Assembly (NCBI GenBank): GCA_003235605.1
Contig: QJVU01000621.1
Location: 1-6,973 of the forward strand
Length of the DNA stretch: 6,973 nt
Direction: 5' to 3'
Source of the DNA: Planctomycetota bacterium
GTDB taxonomy: Bacteria > Planctomycetota > UBA1135 > UBA2386
The notes beneath the pieces are model-generated. The model was not told where the DNA came from. It saw only the letters and a list, made by a program, of their open reading frames with translations, and ran no database searches. A program made the position numbers and the translations under genes. This document shows positions 1 through 6,614 of this stretch, piece after piece. Numbering within the stretch: the stretch's first letter is position 1; each line of letters starts with the position of its first letter.

Positions 1-2665
1 GATCATCGACATTGTCCCGCAACATGCGGCTGGTCATCCGGTTGATGAACTGGTTGGTGCGCTGCTCTTCCTCGGTGGCGTTGGGATTGCCCACCCGTTG
101 CAAACGGACCTCGAACCCTTGCGCGGGCTTGCTGTTGAGCAGCAAGTGACCCGTGACCCTCCCCAGCGAGGTGGCGTTGGCGTCGAGGTCGTAGCGGGCG
201 TTCTCGCCAGCGCGCAGCATGAGATCGGGCGCTACACCAGTCGTTCGGGCCAGGGCGCCGCCCATACGGCCGCGCATTCCCCGGCCGCGGTCTTCGCGAT
301 CTTCGAGGGTGATGAAGTAGCCGCCGGCCGCGAGGCCGTCGACCACGTACTCGCCGCTTGCATCGACGTTGGCGGTCTCCCGTGAGCCGTTTTCGTGGGT
401 TACCACGACACGAAGCCGCTGTTCCTGTTTCCGGTTGCGGACGCTGCCCCAGATCCGTGCTCCGTATTCCATCCTGACGAGGATGGGCGAGGCCTCGGTC
501 TTGATGACGACGTCACCCTGGTAGTCCAGGAACCCGTCGCGACCAGACACCATCAGGCAGTACCTGCCCGGTCGCCGCGGCGCCAAGCGGAACTTGCCGA
601 AGCTGTCAGTGGTAGTGCGCTCCAGCTCCGTACCGTTGTTGCCGCGGCCGAAGAGTCGCCGCATGCTGGCCCTGACATCCTCCTGCCCGGTGCTCTCTTG
701 CACCGGGGGGATAAGGATACGAACCTGCATCTGCCCCAGGGGTTTGCCGTTCGTGCTGTCGACGACCTGGCCCTCGATGCGAGACCCAAGCTCGAGCTGC
801 ACGAGCAGCGGCTCCGGGATCTCACCTTTCTTCAAGGTCAGCTTGCCGACGGCCAGCTCGACGTAGCCGTCAGCACCCACATCCAGGACGTAATCCCCAG
901 GGTCCAGGCGTCCGATGCGGAAGTGGCCGTCGGCATGACGGGAAGGCTTGGGGCTGCGCTCTGGCACTTCGGCAGAAGGGCCCAGGTAGCTCTTGAGGTG
1001 GGCGATGCGCCGGGCTTCACGAACCTGCCGCTCAGCCTCCCGTTTGGCCTGCTCAGCACCGTCCTCGGCGTTGCGGTCCTGGTTGTCCCCGCCGCGACGG
1101 AAACCACCGCCGCCGCGGTCGAAACCGCCGCGACGACCGCCCCGACCGCCACGACCGTTGTCGGTGCCGCCGCGCTCCCAGGGGTTGTCCCAGACTCTGC
1201 GGGCATTGATGCCATACAGCTCCAGGGGCTTGCCCGTGTTGCGGTCCACCACCCTGCCCGCGATGCTCAGGCTGGGGTGCATTTGGATCTCGAGGAAGCG
1301 AGTCGAGGGGGGCACCGGGTCCCGCTCCTCGTCGATGTAGTCCTCGTGGGAGACCCGCAGGCGGATGCCATCCGTGGGAAGTCCCTGGAGGAAGAACTCT
1401 CCCTGGTCATCGGTCTTGAGCTTGACCTCGGCCCTGTTGCCGAAACCACCAAAGCCGAATCCGCCAAACCCGCCGCGACCGCCGCGACCGCCACGACCAC
1501 CACGGTCACCGCGGCCGCCGCGGTCACCACGGCCACCGCGGTCGCCTCGATCACCACGATTGCCTCGACCGCGCCTGAAGCCGCGGTTTTCCTCGCCTGC
1601 GTCATTGGAGCCGGGCTGGTTCTCCATCTCACCTCTGCGCCAAGTGGCCGAGGCCACGACCTCAGCGTTCTTGATCGGCTCGCCCTTGATGTTGCGCACC
1701 ACGCCCTTCAGCTCAAAGCCCAGCTTCATGGTGATGAGCTCGGCGGGGCGGTCTTCGTCCTGCTTCAGCTCGATTCGCGGGGTCGTGGTCGGCAGGTAGC
1801 GCTTGGCCTCTACTTTCAGTTGGAAGGCAACAGGCGGCAGGCGCGTCATCCGGAAGCTGCCGTCGGAGCTGGTGACGGCCTTGGGCACCAGCCCCTGCAA
1901 GGTGTTGTTGCGGTCCCATCCAAAACCCCTCCCCCTGCCCCCGCGGGAAGCGACTTGGAACTCCACCGTCGCTTCGGAGATGGGTACGCGGTCTTCGCCA
2001 ACCACCAACCCGGCGATGGTCGTGCCCGGATCCAGGGTGATTGCGTCGAGGGCAATCTCGCCCTCCTTGACGTCCCAGGTGCGGCGCACCACCGAAGGTG
2101 CAAAGCGACTGTGGGTGACCGCCACCTCCATGTCGGTTTGGGGGTAGGCCTGACCGCGGAGAGTGAACCAACCTTCGCCGTCCGTGCGCAGTGGCTTGCC
2201 AGCCGCTTTCATCGCGACCAGGTTGCGAATGTCCTGGGCCCCTTGCCCTCGCCCCGCCCCACGGCGGCCAAAGCGTCCCCCGCGCATGCCCTGGCGGAAC
2301 ATGGACTCCAGATCCTGGCGCAGGTAGAGCACCACATCGTCTCCAGCCACACCGCCACCAGCCGCATCCACTACCCGTCCGCGCACCACGAGGGTGGGTC
2401 GTGGCGTGTCGCCCTCTTCGGCGTCCTCAACCTCCCGTCTCTCCGTGCCCTCGGTGTCGCTGCTCACCTGGGAGGTGCCGCCCGCATTGGCGCCAGCTGT
2501 CAGCGTGCCAGGAGCAACGTCCCGGCTCTCCCCGTAGGTGGTGCCAACGGTGCCGCCGCTCGAGCCACCCTCCAAGGGATCGCTGCCAAACATCCCGAAC
2601 ACAAGGCCGGTGGCCACGACTGCGAGGCCGAGACCAGCCACGGTGAGGCCAGTGCGTGCGTTCAT
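1..2665 (-). CDS. Multi-domain carboxypeptidase-regulatory-like (beta-sandwich repeat) protein with Arg/Gly-rich inserts, 3' end outside window
   Basis: The frame runs without a stop from ATG 2665 to base 1, giving 888 residues with the C-terminus missing. The start is supported by GAAGGA 6 nt upstream and by a hydrophobic N-terminus (residues 6-26, one Arg before it) that looks like a signal anchor or signal peptide. A Gly/Ser/Thr/Glu linker (29-90) follows. Then come about seven repeats of the CarboxypepD_reg/Cna-B type, each opening with a G-x-V-V-D/R-like strand and containing a T-D-x-x-G-x-F-x-L turn. They start near residues 91, 216, 317, 466, 628, 736 and 831 (last one cut). Repeats 1-5 have inserts between the A-x-V strand and the T-D-G-F turn. 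Those of repeats 1-4 are Arg/Gly-rich (about 126-142, 240-248, 361-410, 498-526), and the last is followed by a charged probable helix (530-558). Such repeats are known as structural, ligand-binding or adhesive modules in exported proteins; no peptidase catalytic domain is visible. Exact function unknown. It is transcribed away from the DUF2911-like gene. Confidence 0.87.
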   Translation of the reverse strand, partial: MNARTGLTVAGLGLAVVATGLVFGMFGSDPLEGGSSGGTVGTTYGESRDVAPGTLTAGANAGGTSQVSSDTEGTERREVEDAEEGDTPRPTLVVRGRVVDAAGGGVAGDDVVLYLRQDLESMFRQGMRGGRFGRRGAGRGQGAQDIRNLVAMKAAGKPLRTDGEGWFTLRGQAYPQTDMEVAVTHSRFAPSVVRRTWDVKEGEIALDAITLDPGTTIAGLVVGEDRVPISEATVEFQVASRGGRGRGFGWDRNNTLQGLVPKAVTSSDGSFRMTRLPPVAFQLKVEAKRYLPTTTPRIELKQDEDRPAELITMKLGFELKGVVRNIKGEPIKNAEVVASATWRRGEMENQPGSNDAGEENRGFRRGRGNRGDRGDRGGRGDRGGRGDRGGRGGRGGRGGFGGFGFGGFGNRAEVKLKTDDQGEFFLQGLPTDGIRLRVSHEDYIDEERDPVPPSTRFLEIQMHPSLSIAGRVVDRNTGKPLELYGINARRVWDNPWERGGTDNGRGGRGGRRGGFDRGGGGFRRGGDNQDRNAEDGAEQAKREAERQVREARRIAHLKSYLGPSAEVPERSPKPSRHADGHFRIGRLDPGDYVLDVGADGYVELAVGKLTLKKGEIPEPLLVQLELGSRIEGQVVDSTNGKPLGQMQVRILIPPVQESTGQEDVRASMRRLFGRGNNGTELERTTTDSFGKFRLAPRRPGRYCLMVSGRDGFLDYQGDVVIKTEASPILVRMEYGARIWGSVRNRKQEQRLRVVVTHENGSRETANVDASGEYVVDGLAAGGYFITLEDREDRGRGMRGRMGGALARTTGVAPDLMLRAGENARYDLDANATSLGRVTGHLLLNSKPAQGFEVRLQRVGNPNATEEEQRTNQFINRMTSRMLRDNVDD
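1088..1174 (-). repeat. Second Arg/Gly-rich low-complexity tract (imperfect)
   Basis: Residues 498-526 of the large protein are rich in RGG and RRGG steps, with a FDRGGGGFRRGG end. This is a less regular version of the tract in the preceding repeat and sits at the matching place in repeat 4. It is directly followed by an Asp/Glu/Arg/Lys-rich segment with helical character (about 992-1078). Confidence 0.75.
1493..1546 (-). repeat. Three tandem 18-bp units encoding Gly-Asp-Arg-Gly-Gly-Arg
   Basis: Residues 374-391 of the large minus-strand protein are three perfect GDRGGR units. They are flanked by GDR on the N-side and by GGR, GGR, GGF, GGF on the C-side, so the Gly-x-Arg/Phe period of three runs from about residue 371 to 403. 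The units differ at third codon positions (both GGC and GGT for Gly, both CGC and CGT for Arg). The amino-acid pattern is therefore better conserved than the DNA, which argues against very recent replication slippage. Confidence 0.9.
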
Positions 2666-2671
2666 CGCCGT

Positions 2672-2677
2672 TCCTTC
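2672..2677 (-). promoter_or_regulatory. Ribosome binding site of the large repeat protein gene
   Basis: GAAGGA on the minus strand ends 6 nt before ATG 2665. It decides this start, which also places a hydrophobic segment right after the N-terminus. Confidence 0.65.
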
Positions 2678-2723
2678 ATGTCTGCCGGTGGTGAAGCCGA
2701 AGTGCCCTTCGCTAGGGTGCTGA

Positions 2724-2748
2724 GGCTCCAGGGAAAACGCCTGGGGCC
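2724..2748. other. Inverted repeat / hairpin in divergent intergenic region
   Basis: The 9-nt arms GGCTCCAGG and CCTGGGGCC flank the 7-nt loop GAAAACG. Eight of nine pairs are Watson-Crick and the ninth is a G-U wobble in plus-strand RNA (A-C mismatch in minus-strand RNA). It lies 58 nt upstream of the large gene's ATG, so it could be part of its 5' leader or an operator. No T tract follows on either strand, so an intrinsic terminator is unlikely. The rest of 2666-2927 shows a CATC triplication (about 2790-2800), a CCGCGG pair and no convincing promoter hexamers. Confidence 0.45.
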
Positions 2749-2802
2749 GACGTACTTCCACTGCAAAATCTTGGAAAACCTGCTGTTACATCCATCCATC
2801 CG

Positions 2803-2823
2803 CCGCGGGGAGGGTTTCCGCGG
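2803..2823. other. Pair of palindromic CCGCGG sites, possible operator
   Basis: CCGCGG occurs at 2803-2808 and again at 2818-2823, 15 bp centre to centre, in the region between the two divergent genes. It could form a 6-bp GC stem with a 9-nt loop or be a paired protein-binding site. In G+C-rich DNA such hexamers are not rare, so this is weak. Confidence 0.2.
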
Positions 2824-2927
2824 TCCAACACGGCAGCGTTTCTCCTATTCTCTTGGCCCTTTGCTTCCAAGGACTTCGTTGCTCTTGGAGGATCTTCCCT
2901 TCCCCATCCCCTTGCCCCGAACCCCCC

Positions 2928-3554
2928 ATGACGACGCGCACGATTGGTTTGCTCACAGCCCTTGTCCTTGCCGCTGGCGCCCAGGCCCAGATCAGGGCCT
3001 TCTCCATGGACGGCCACCGCGCCACCACCGGCCTTTTCTACTGGGACCAGGCGGCCGATGGCTCCCCCGGGCAGGTGTTTCTCCACTACGGACAGCCTGA
3101 ATGGAAGGCGGAACACGAGGCTGTCCTGACGAGCAAGAAGGAGGAAACCGTACGCCTGGGAAGCAACTGGTGGACCACGTTGGACACGACCCTGCCCCTC
3201 ACCATCGGTGAGACCAAGGTCCCCTCGGGTGTCTACTACCTCGGCTTGCACAAGACCGCCAAGGGCCAGTGGCAGCTGATGTTGCTGGATCCTCAGGAAG
3301 TGCGCAGAAGGAAAGCCCATCCCGGTCTGACTCCGACCCTGGCCGCCAAGCTGACCGCGGACCTGAACTACCGGAAGGTGAGCAAGTCCATGGACAAGCT
3401 CTCCATCACCATCAAGCCGTCGAAGAGCGATCCGAAGATCGGTTCCTTGCTCATCCACTGGAGCAACCATTGCCTGCAGGCGCAGTTGGAGGCCGACTGC
3501 GGCAAGGGCAAGGTCGTGGAAGCAGCGGACAAGAAGGAGAGCAAGCAGCGCTAG
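2928..3554 (+). CDS. Secreted DUF2911-like protein
   Basis: A 208-aa protein with a clear signal peptide: Arg4, hydrophobic core about 6-17, and AQA at 18-20 before Gln21 as a likely cleavage site. ATG 2928 is chosen because it puts this signal at the N-terminus; the frame stays open upstream to TTG 2853, but the extra 25 residues are Pro/Ser/Cys-rich and would bury the signal. The mature part resembles DUF2911. It has a strand with H-Y-G-Q-P (about 53-57), R-L-G-S-N-x-x-T-T (76-84) where the family has R-x-G-A-N-E-A-T-T, V-P-S-G-V-Y (98-103), a W-x-L-M-L strand (115-120), and a C-terminal L-x-I-x-I...L-L-I-H-W pair (158-178). The Glu of the GANEATT motif is replaced, so this is a divergent member. 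Cys182 and Cys191 might form a disulfide. The C-terminus is Lys-rich. No Shine-Dalgarno is properly placed; GGAGGAT lies 34 nt upstream, behind a pyrimidine-rich leader. DUF2911 function is unknown. The family assignment is from motif memory, not a search. Confidence 0.75.
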   Translation: MTTRTIGLLTALVLAAGAQAQIRAFSMDGHRATTGLFYWDQAADGSPGQVFLHYGQPEWKAEHEAVLTSKKEETVRLGSNWWTTLDTTLPLTIGETKVPSGVYYLGLHKTAKGQWQLMLLDPQEVRRRKAHPGLTPTLAAKLTADLNYRKVSKSMDKLSITIKPSKSDPKIGSLLIHWSNHCLQAQLEADCGKGKVVEAADKKESKQR

Positions 3555-4720
3555 CCACGGCGCATGGCTGCGGTAGGGGGGAGGCGGGCTGCCTTCAGGG
3601 CGGGGATTGCTCCGCCCAGGAGGCCAAGGCTCATGGAGAACAGCACCGCCACCAGCAAGACGGTGGGGGTGGTCCTGAACGCGAACACGACCTCCGAGAA
3701 GGTTGCAAAGTTGGTGGTGCCGGCCTGCACGCCGTTCAGGGGCAACACCAGGAGGCACCCGAATAGCCCCCCCAGGAGGCCCACCAGGGCGGCTTCCAGC
3801 AGGAACGCCACGAACACCGCCCAGGGCCGGAAGCCCACTGACAGCAGGATCCCGATCTCGTGGGTGCGGGCGTCCAGGGCCGAGAGCATCGCATTGGTGC
3901 CCGTGAACACCGCGCCGATCCCCATGATCACGCCGAGGAAAGCCCCCAGCAAGGCGATCGCCTGGGAGAGCATGCCGGTCTGGTTCTGGAGGTACACCTT
4001 CTCGTTCAGGACCTTCGCGGGGGCCTGCTTGTCGTTCTTGAGGCGCTCAGCCAGGCGGGGTAGGTCGGCCGGGTCCTTCAAGACGGCGATCACCCGGTTG
4101 AACACCGAGCGCTGCAGGACTGCCATCAAGCGGTCGGCGTCGCCCCAGATCTCCGACTCGTAGCCTCCCTTCGAGGCGAACACGCCAACGACCCGGAAGC
4201 GGCCCGTGTTGATGTGCAGTTCGTCGCCGACGCGGCAGTTGCGGATGCGGTCTGGAAGGCGTCTCCCGACGATAGCCTCGTCGGCTCCGAGTGCCGGCAT
4301 CCTGCCCTCGACGATCCGAAAGTCGTTGCCGTGGATCCGGAAGCTCATCGGCTGAACGCCGCGGATTGGCACGTTGGTCTCGCCGCCGTCGACCTTCAAG
4401 CGCCGGATCGCCAAGTAGAGTTCGGCCGAAGCCAGCGGCTGTTCGTAGTCGACGGTCTGGATCTCCGGCGTGTTCTTGATGAGGATCTGGACCCGGTCCC
4501 GTGGGAATGCGCTGTTCCCCTCGGAGTCCGCGCCGGGACGTAGGAACACTGCGAGATCCTCGCGTCCCCGTTCGGCGAACATCGTGGTGAAGCCCTGCTG
4601 GAGCGAGAGCATCCCGGCCAGCACCGCGACGGTGGCACCGATGCTGAAGACCGTGAGCAGGGTGGTGCTCTTGCGGGTGAAGAGGCTGCGGATGTTGTAG
4701 GAGAACGGCACGAACGACAT
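3551..4720 (-). CDS. ABC transporter permease, FtsX/MacB type (second permease)
   Basis: A 389-aa inner-membrane permease. The topology is the MacB/LolC/LolE one: TM1 about 20-41, a large periplasmic domain 42-250, then TM2 (252-274), TM3 (301-326) and TM4 (353-374). The periplasmic part has MacB_PCD features such as G-N-D-F-R-I-V-E-G-R (131-140), A-I-V-G-R-R-L (149-155), and G-D-E-L then F-R-V-V-G-V-F (165-181). The FtsX core shows R-T-H-E-I-G-I-L-L-S-V-G-F (285-297), and the C-terminus has P-A-L-K-A-A-R-L-P-P-T-A-A-M-R. ATG 4720 is chosen over GTG 4726 because AGGAGG ends 7 nt before the ATG but only 1 nt before the GTG. The gene follows the first permease by 2 nt and is last in the operon. 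The two permeases differ in sequence, so a heterodimer sharing one ATPase is likely. Its stop codon overlaps that of the convergent gene. Confidence 0.93.
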   Translation of the reverse strand: MSFVPFSYNIRSLFTRKSTTLLTVFSIGATVAVLAGMLSLQQGFTTMFAERGREDLAVFLRPGADSEGNSAFPRDRVQILIKNTPEIQTVDYEQPLASAELYLAIRRLKVDGGETNVPIRGVQPMSFRIHGNDFRIVEGRMPALGADEAIVGRRLPDRIRNCRVGDELHINTGRFRVVGVFASKGGYESEIWGDADRLMAVLQRSVFNRVIAVLKDPADLPRLAERLKNDKQAPAKVLNEKVYLQNQTGMLSQAIALLGAFLGVIMGIGAVFTGTNAMLSALDARTHEIGILLSVGFRPWAVFVAFLLEAALVGLLGGLFGCLLVLPLNGVQAGTTNFATFSEVVFAFRTTPTVLLVAVLFSMSLGLLGGAIPALKAARLPPTAAMRRG

Positions 4721-4722
4721 GT

Positions 4723-5889
4723 TCACACCTCCTCCCGGAGGGCGGCGACCGGTGCCAGACGACTCGCATACCAGCCTGGTGCCACACCGGCGATGACGCC
4801 GACCACGACGGCGATGGAGAGCCCTGTCAGGATCGTCGAGGCACCGATCTCGAAGCCCGGGAGGCTCTTGGACACGTACGGCTGCATCACGCCGCCGATC
4901 AGAACGGCAAGGCAGACCCCCAGCACCCCGCCCACGACACAGAGCAGCAGCGACTCCGTGAGCAGGTCCCGGAACACTGCGCCGTCGGTGAAGCCCAGGG
5001 CCTTCATTACACCAATGTCACGGATGCGCTGACGGCCGGCCATCAGCATGGTGTTGAGCACTGCGAAGAACACCGCAAACAGCACCGCCCCCCCGGCTGA
5101 GTTGAGCAGCAGGGGAACGTTCCCCATCATCGTGATGAACTGGCGGTTGAACTCGGCTTCGGTCGTGGTTTGCACTCGCTGGGGACCGTTCTCGAAGAGC
5201 AGGTCCACTGCCGACATCACCGCAGTCGGCTCGGTGCCGGGCGCGAGCTTCAGCATGTAGACGCCTACGTTGGGGTCCCCCAGGGCAGCGCCCTGTTCCA
5301 GAGACTCACGCAGGTAGTCGAAGTGAAAGTACATCGTCTGCTGGTCCACCGTGGGGGTCTTCGAACGGTAGATGCACTTCACCGTGAACTCCCATGCCTT
5401 GCCGTCGGCTCTCGGGAACAACCTGCCCTTGATTGGCACACTGTCACCCACTTTGAAGCCATGTTCGTTGGCCAGGTCCTGACCGACGAGGCAGCCTGTG
5501 CGCGTCTGCTGGAACTCCTCGTAGGATCCGTCGGTGATGTAGACCTCCGGGTAGCTCTTCAGGAAGGTCTCCGGGTCGATCCCGAACTGGGCAAAGAAAT
5601 GCTCTTCTTCGCCATAGACGCCGCCGAACCACTGGTACTTGCAGACCCACTCGACCCCGTCCACGTTGCGGATCTTGCTCTCGTACGAAAGCGGCAGGTC
5701 CACGTACAGGCTGACCGCCGATTGCACCATCAACCGGTTCGCTGCCGCCTGCTCGATGGCACTGCTCAAGCCAGTCACCCCGGCCCGCAGCAGGCAGAGC
5801 AGGAACACTCCCACCAGCATTGACGCCAGGGTCAGCAGTGTCCGCCAGGGGTGTGCCAGCAGGTTCTTGAAAACCAACCGCAAGTTCAT
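4723..5889 (-). CDS. ABC transporter permease, FtsX/MacB type (first permease)
   Basis: A 388-aa inner-membrane protein with one N-terminal TM helix (about 17-35), a periplasmic domain of about 220 residues, and three C-terminal TM helices (264-284, 311-333, 352-371). The FtsX core motif R-I-R-D-I-G-V-M-K-A-L-G-F (288-300) marks the cytoplasmic loop expected to couple to the ATPase, and the end P-G-W-Y-A-S-R-L-A-P-V-A-A-L-R is the usual family C-terminus. In the periplasmic domain, W-F-G-G-V-Y (87-92), F-F-A-Q-F-x-I-D-P-E (98-107) and G-x-L-V-G-Q-D-L-A-x-x-x-G-F-K-V-G-D (132-149) fit the MacB-type periplasmic core domain. ATG 5889 has AGGGAG 7 nt upstream and lies 3 nt after the ATPase stop. 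Three periplasmic cysteines (83, 133, 172) are present. It should pair with the second permease; the substrate cannot be told from sequence. Confidence 0.94.
   Translation of the reverse strand: MNLRLVFKNLLAHPWRTLLTLASMLVGVFLLCLLRAGVTGLSSAIEQAAANRLMVQSAVSLYVDLPLSYESKIRNVDGVEWVCKYQWFGGVYGEEEHFFAQFGIDPETFLKSYPEVYITDGSYEEFQQTRTGCLVGQDLANEHGFKVGDSVPIKGRLFPRADGKAWEFTVKCIYRSKTPTVDQQTMYFHFDYLRESLEQGAALGDPNVGVYMLKLAPGTEPTAVMSAVDLLFENGPQRVQTTTEAEFNRQFITMMGNVPLLLNSAGGAVLFAVFFAVLNTMLMAGRQRIRDIGVMKALGFTDGAVFRDLLTESLLLCVVGGVLGVCLAVLIGGVMQPYVSKSLPGFEIGASTILTGLSIAVVVGVIAGVAPGWYASRLAPVAALREEV
4728..4733 (-). promoter_or_regulatory. Strong ribosome binding site for second permease
   Basis: AGGAGG, a full anti-16S match, lies inside the last codons of the first permease gene and ends 7 nt before ATG 4720. 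It decides against the GTG at 4726, which overlaps the upstream TGA. The stop of gene one (4725-4723) falls between this site and the ATG, an arrangement that suits translational coupling. Confidence 0.75.
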
Positions 5890-5892
5890 CGA

Positions 5893-6612
5893 TCAGCTCC
5901 CTGCTGCCGTGACGATCTTGTCAGGATTGGTCTCTATCCTCCCCAGCGTGCCCTTGTCCAGGTGCACGACGTGACTGGCGTGACCGGCAGCCACCGGGTC
6001 GTGGGTCACCATCAGGATGGTCTTGTTCAGCTCCTTGTTCAGCCGTTCCATCAGGTCCAGCACCTGCTCCGCCGACGCGCGGTCCAGATCGCCGGTGGGC
6101 TCGTCCGCCAGCACCACCTTGGGGTCGGTGGCGATGGCCCGGGCAATCGCTACCCGTTGCTCTTGTCCGCCGGAGAGCTCCTTGGGCTTGTGGTGCACGC
6201 GGTCTGCGAGGCCTACGAGGTCCAGCGCCCGCATGGCTTGTTCCCGGCGTTCCCTGCCCGACAGCGGCGCCAGCTGCAGGGGCAGCGCGACGTTCTCCAG
6301 CGCGGTCAGCACCGACAGCAGGTTGAAGCCCTGGAACACGAAACCGACGTTGTCTGCACGCCAGTGGGCCAGCTCTGAGCCCGTCAGGCCCGAGAGATCC
6401 TCACCGGCCACGATCAGCTGGCCTGCGTCGGCGTGATCCAGCCCGCCGATCAGGTTCAGCAGCGTGGTCTTTCCCGATCCGGACGGTCCCATCAAGGCGT
6501 AGAAGGCGCCAGCGGACATCTCGAGGTTGATGCCGTTCAAGACGTGGATGGTCTCGGTGCCACGGCGATAGCTCTTGTGGACGTCGACGAGCTGGATCAG
6601 GGGTTTGCTCAT
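5893..6612 (-). CDS. ABC transporter ATP-binding protein, LolD/MacB type
   Basis: A 239-aa cytoplasmic ATPase with all ABC motifs: A-loop Tyr15, Walker A GPSGSGKT (42-49), Q-loop Gln94 in VFQGFNLL, signature LSGGQ (146-150), Walker B VVLADE (166-171) with catalytic Glu171, D-loop GDLD (174-177) and switch His204. Length and the VFQGFNLL and [10 protein letters not shown] sequences are typical of the LolD/MacB/FtsE-like branch that energises FtsX-type permeases from inside the cell by mechanotransmission. ATG 6612 is preferred to TTG 6618: AAAGGA ends 8 nt before the ATG but only 2 nt before the TTG. It follows the adaptor stop by 2 nt and precedes the first permease by 3 nt. It appears fully active. 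Confidence 0.97.
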   Translation of the reverse strand: MSKPLIQLVDVHKSYRRGTETIHVLNGINLEMSAGAFYALMGPSGSGKTTLLNLIGGLDHADAGQLIVAGEDLSGLTGSELAHWRADNVGFVFQGFNLLSVLTALENVALPLQLAPLSGRERREQAMRALDLVGLADRVHHKPKELSGGQEQRVAIARAIATDPKVVLADEPTGDLDRASAEQVLDLMERLNKELNKTILMVTHDPVAAGHASHVVHLDKGTLGRIETNPDKIVTAAGS

Positions 6613-6614
6613 TC

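Noticed and set aside
1478..1546. RGD integrin-binding motifs in the Arg/Gly tract
   Set aside because: R-G-D arises automatically from the G-D-R/G-G-R periodicity and has no evidence of an adhesion role here.
1436..1585. CRISPR-like or minisatellite array
   Set aside because: The repeats are 18 bp, contiguous, without spacers and in frame with the protein, so this is a coding tandem repeat.
2662..2679. A five-codon upstream frame (M-K-E-R-R) whose TGA overlaps the ATG of the large gene
   Set aside because: Its start is not preceded by a clear ribosome binding site and it merely contains the Shine-Dalgarno of the real gene. A short frame like this is expected by chance.
2851..2927. Longer DUF2911-like start at TTG 2853
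   Set aside because: It would add a Pro/Ser/Cys-rich, non-conserved-looking stretch before an otherwise well-formed signal peptide.
395..3100. A plus-strand open frame of 901 codons covering most of the left half
   Set aside because: From 395 to 2665 it lies codon-opposite to the real minus-strand gene. Its stops would need TTA, CTA or TCA codons in that gene, which are rare in G+C-rich DNA. Its product is low-complexity Ala/Thr/Pro/His sequence without recognisable domains, whereas the minus strand gives repeated domains, a signal segment and a Shine-Dalgarno.
3598..3617. GC-rich 8-bp hairpin (GGGCGGGG / CTCCGCCC, loop ATTG) about 45 nt after the DUF2911-like stop, possible terminator
   Set aside because: It lies in the conserved C-terminal coding region of the permease and no T tract follows, so coding constraint explains it as well.
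2712..3758. A 348-codon minus-strand open frame opposite the DUF2911-like gene
   Set aside because: It spans an intergenic region, the whole plus-strand gene and the end of a permease, has no family features, and is codon-opposite to the secreted protein gene. It is a shadow frame.
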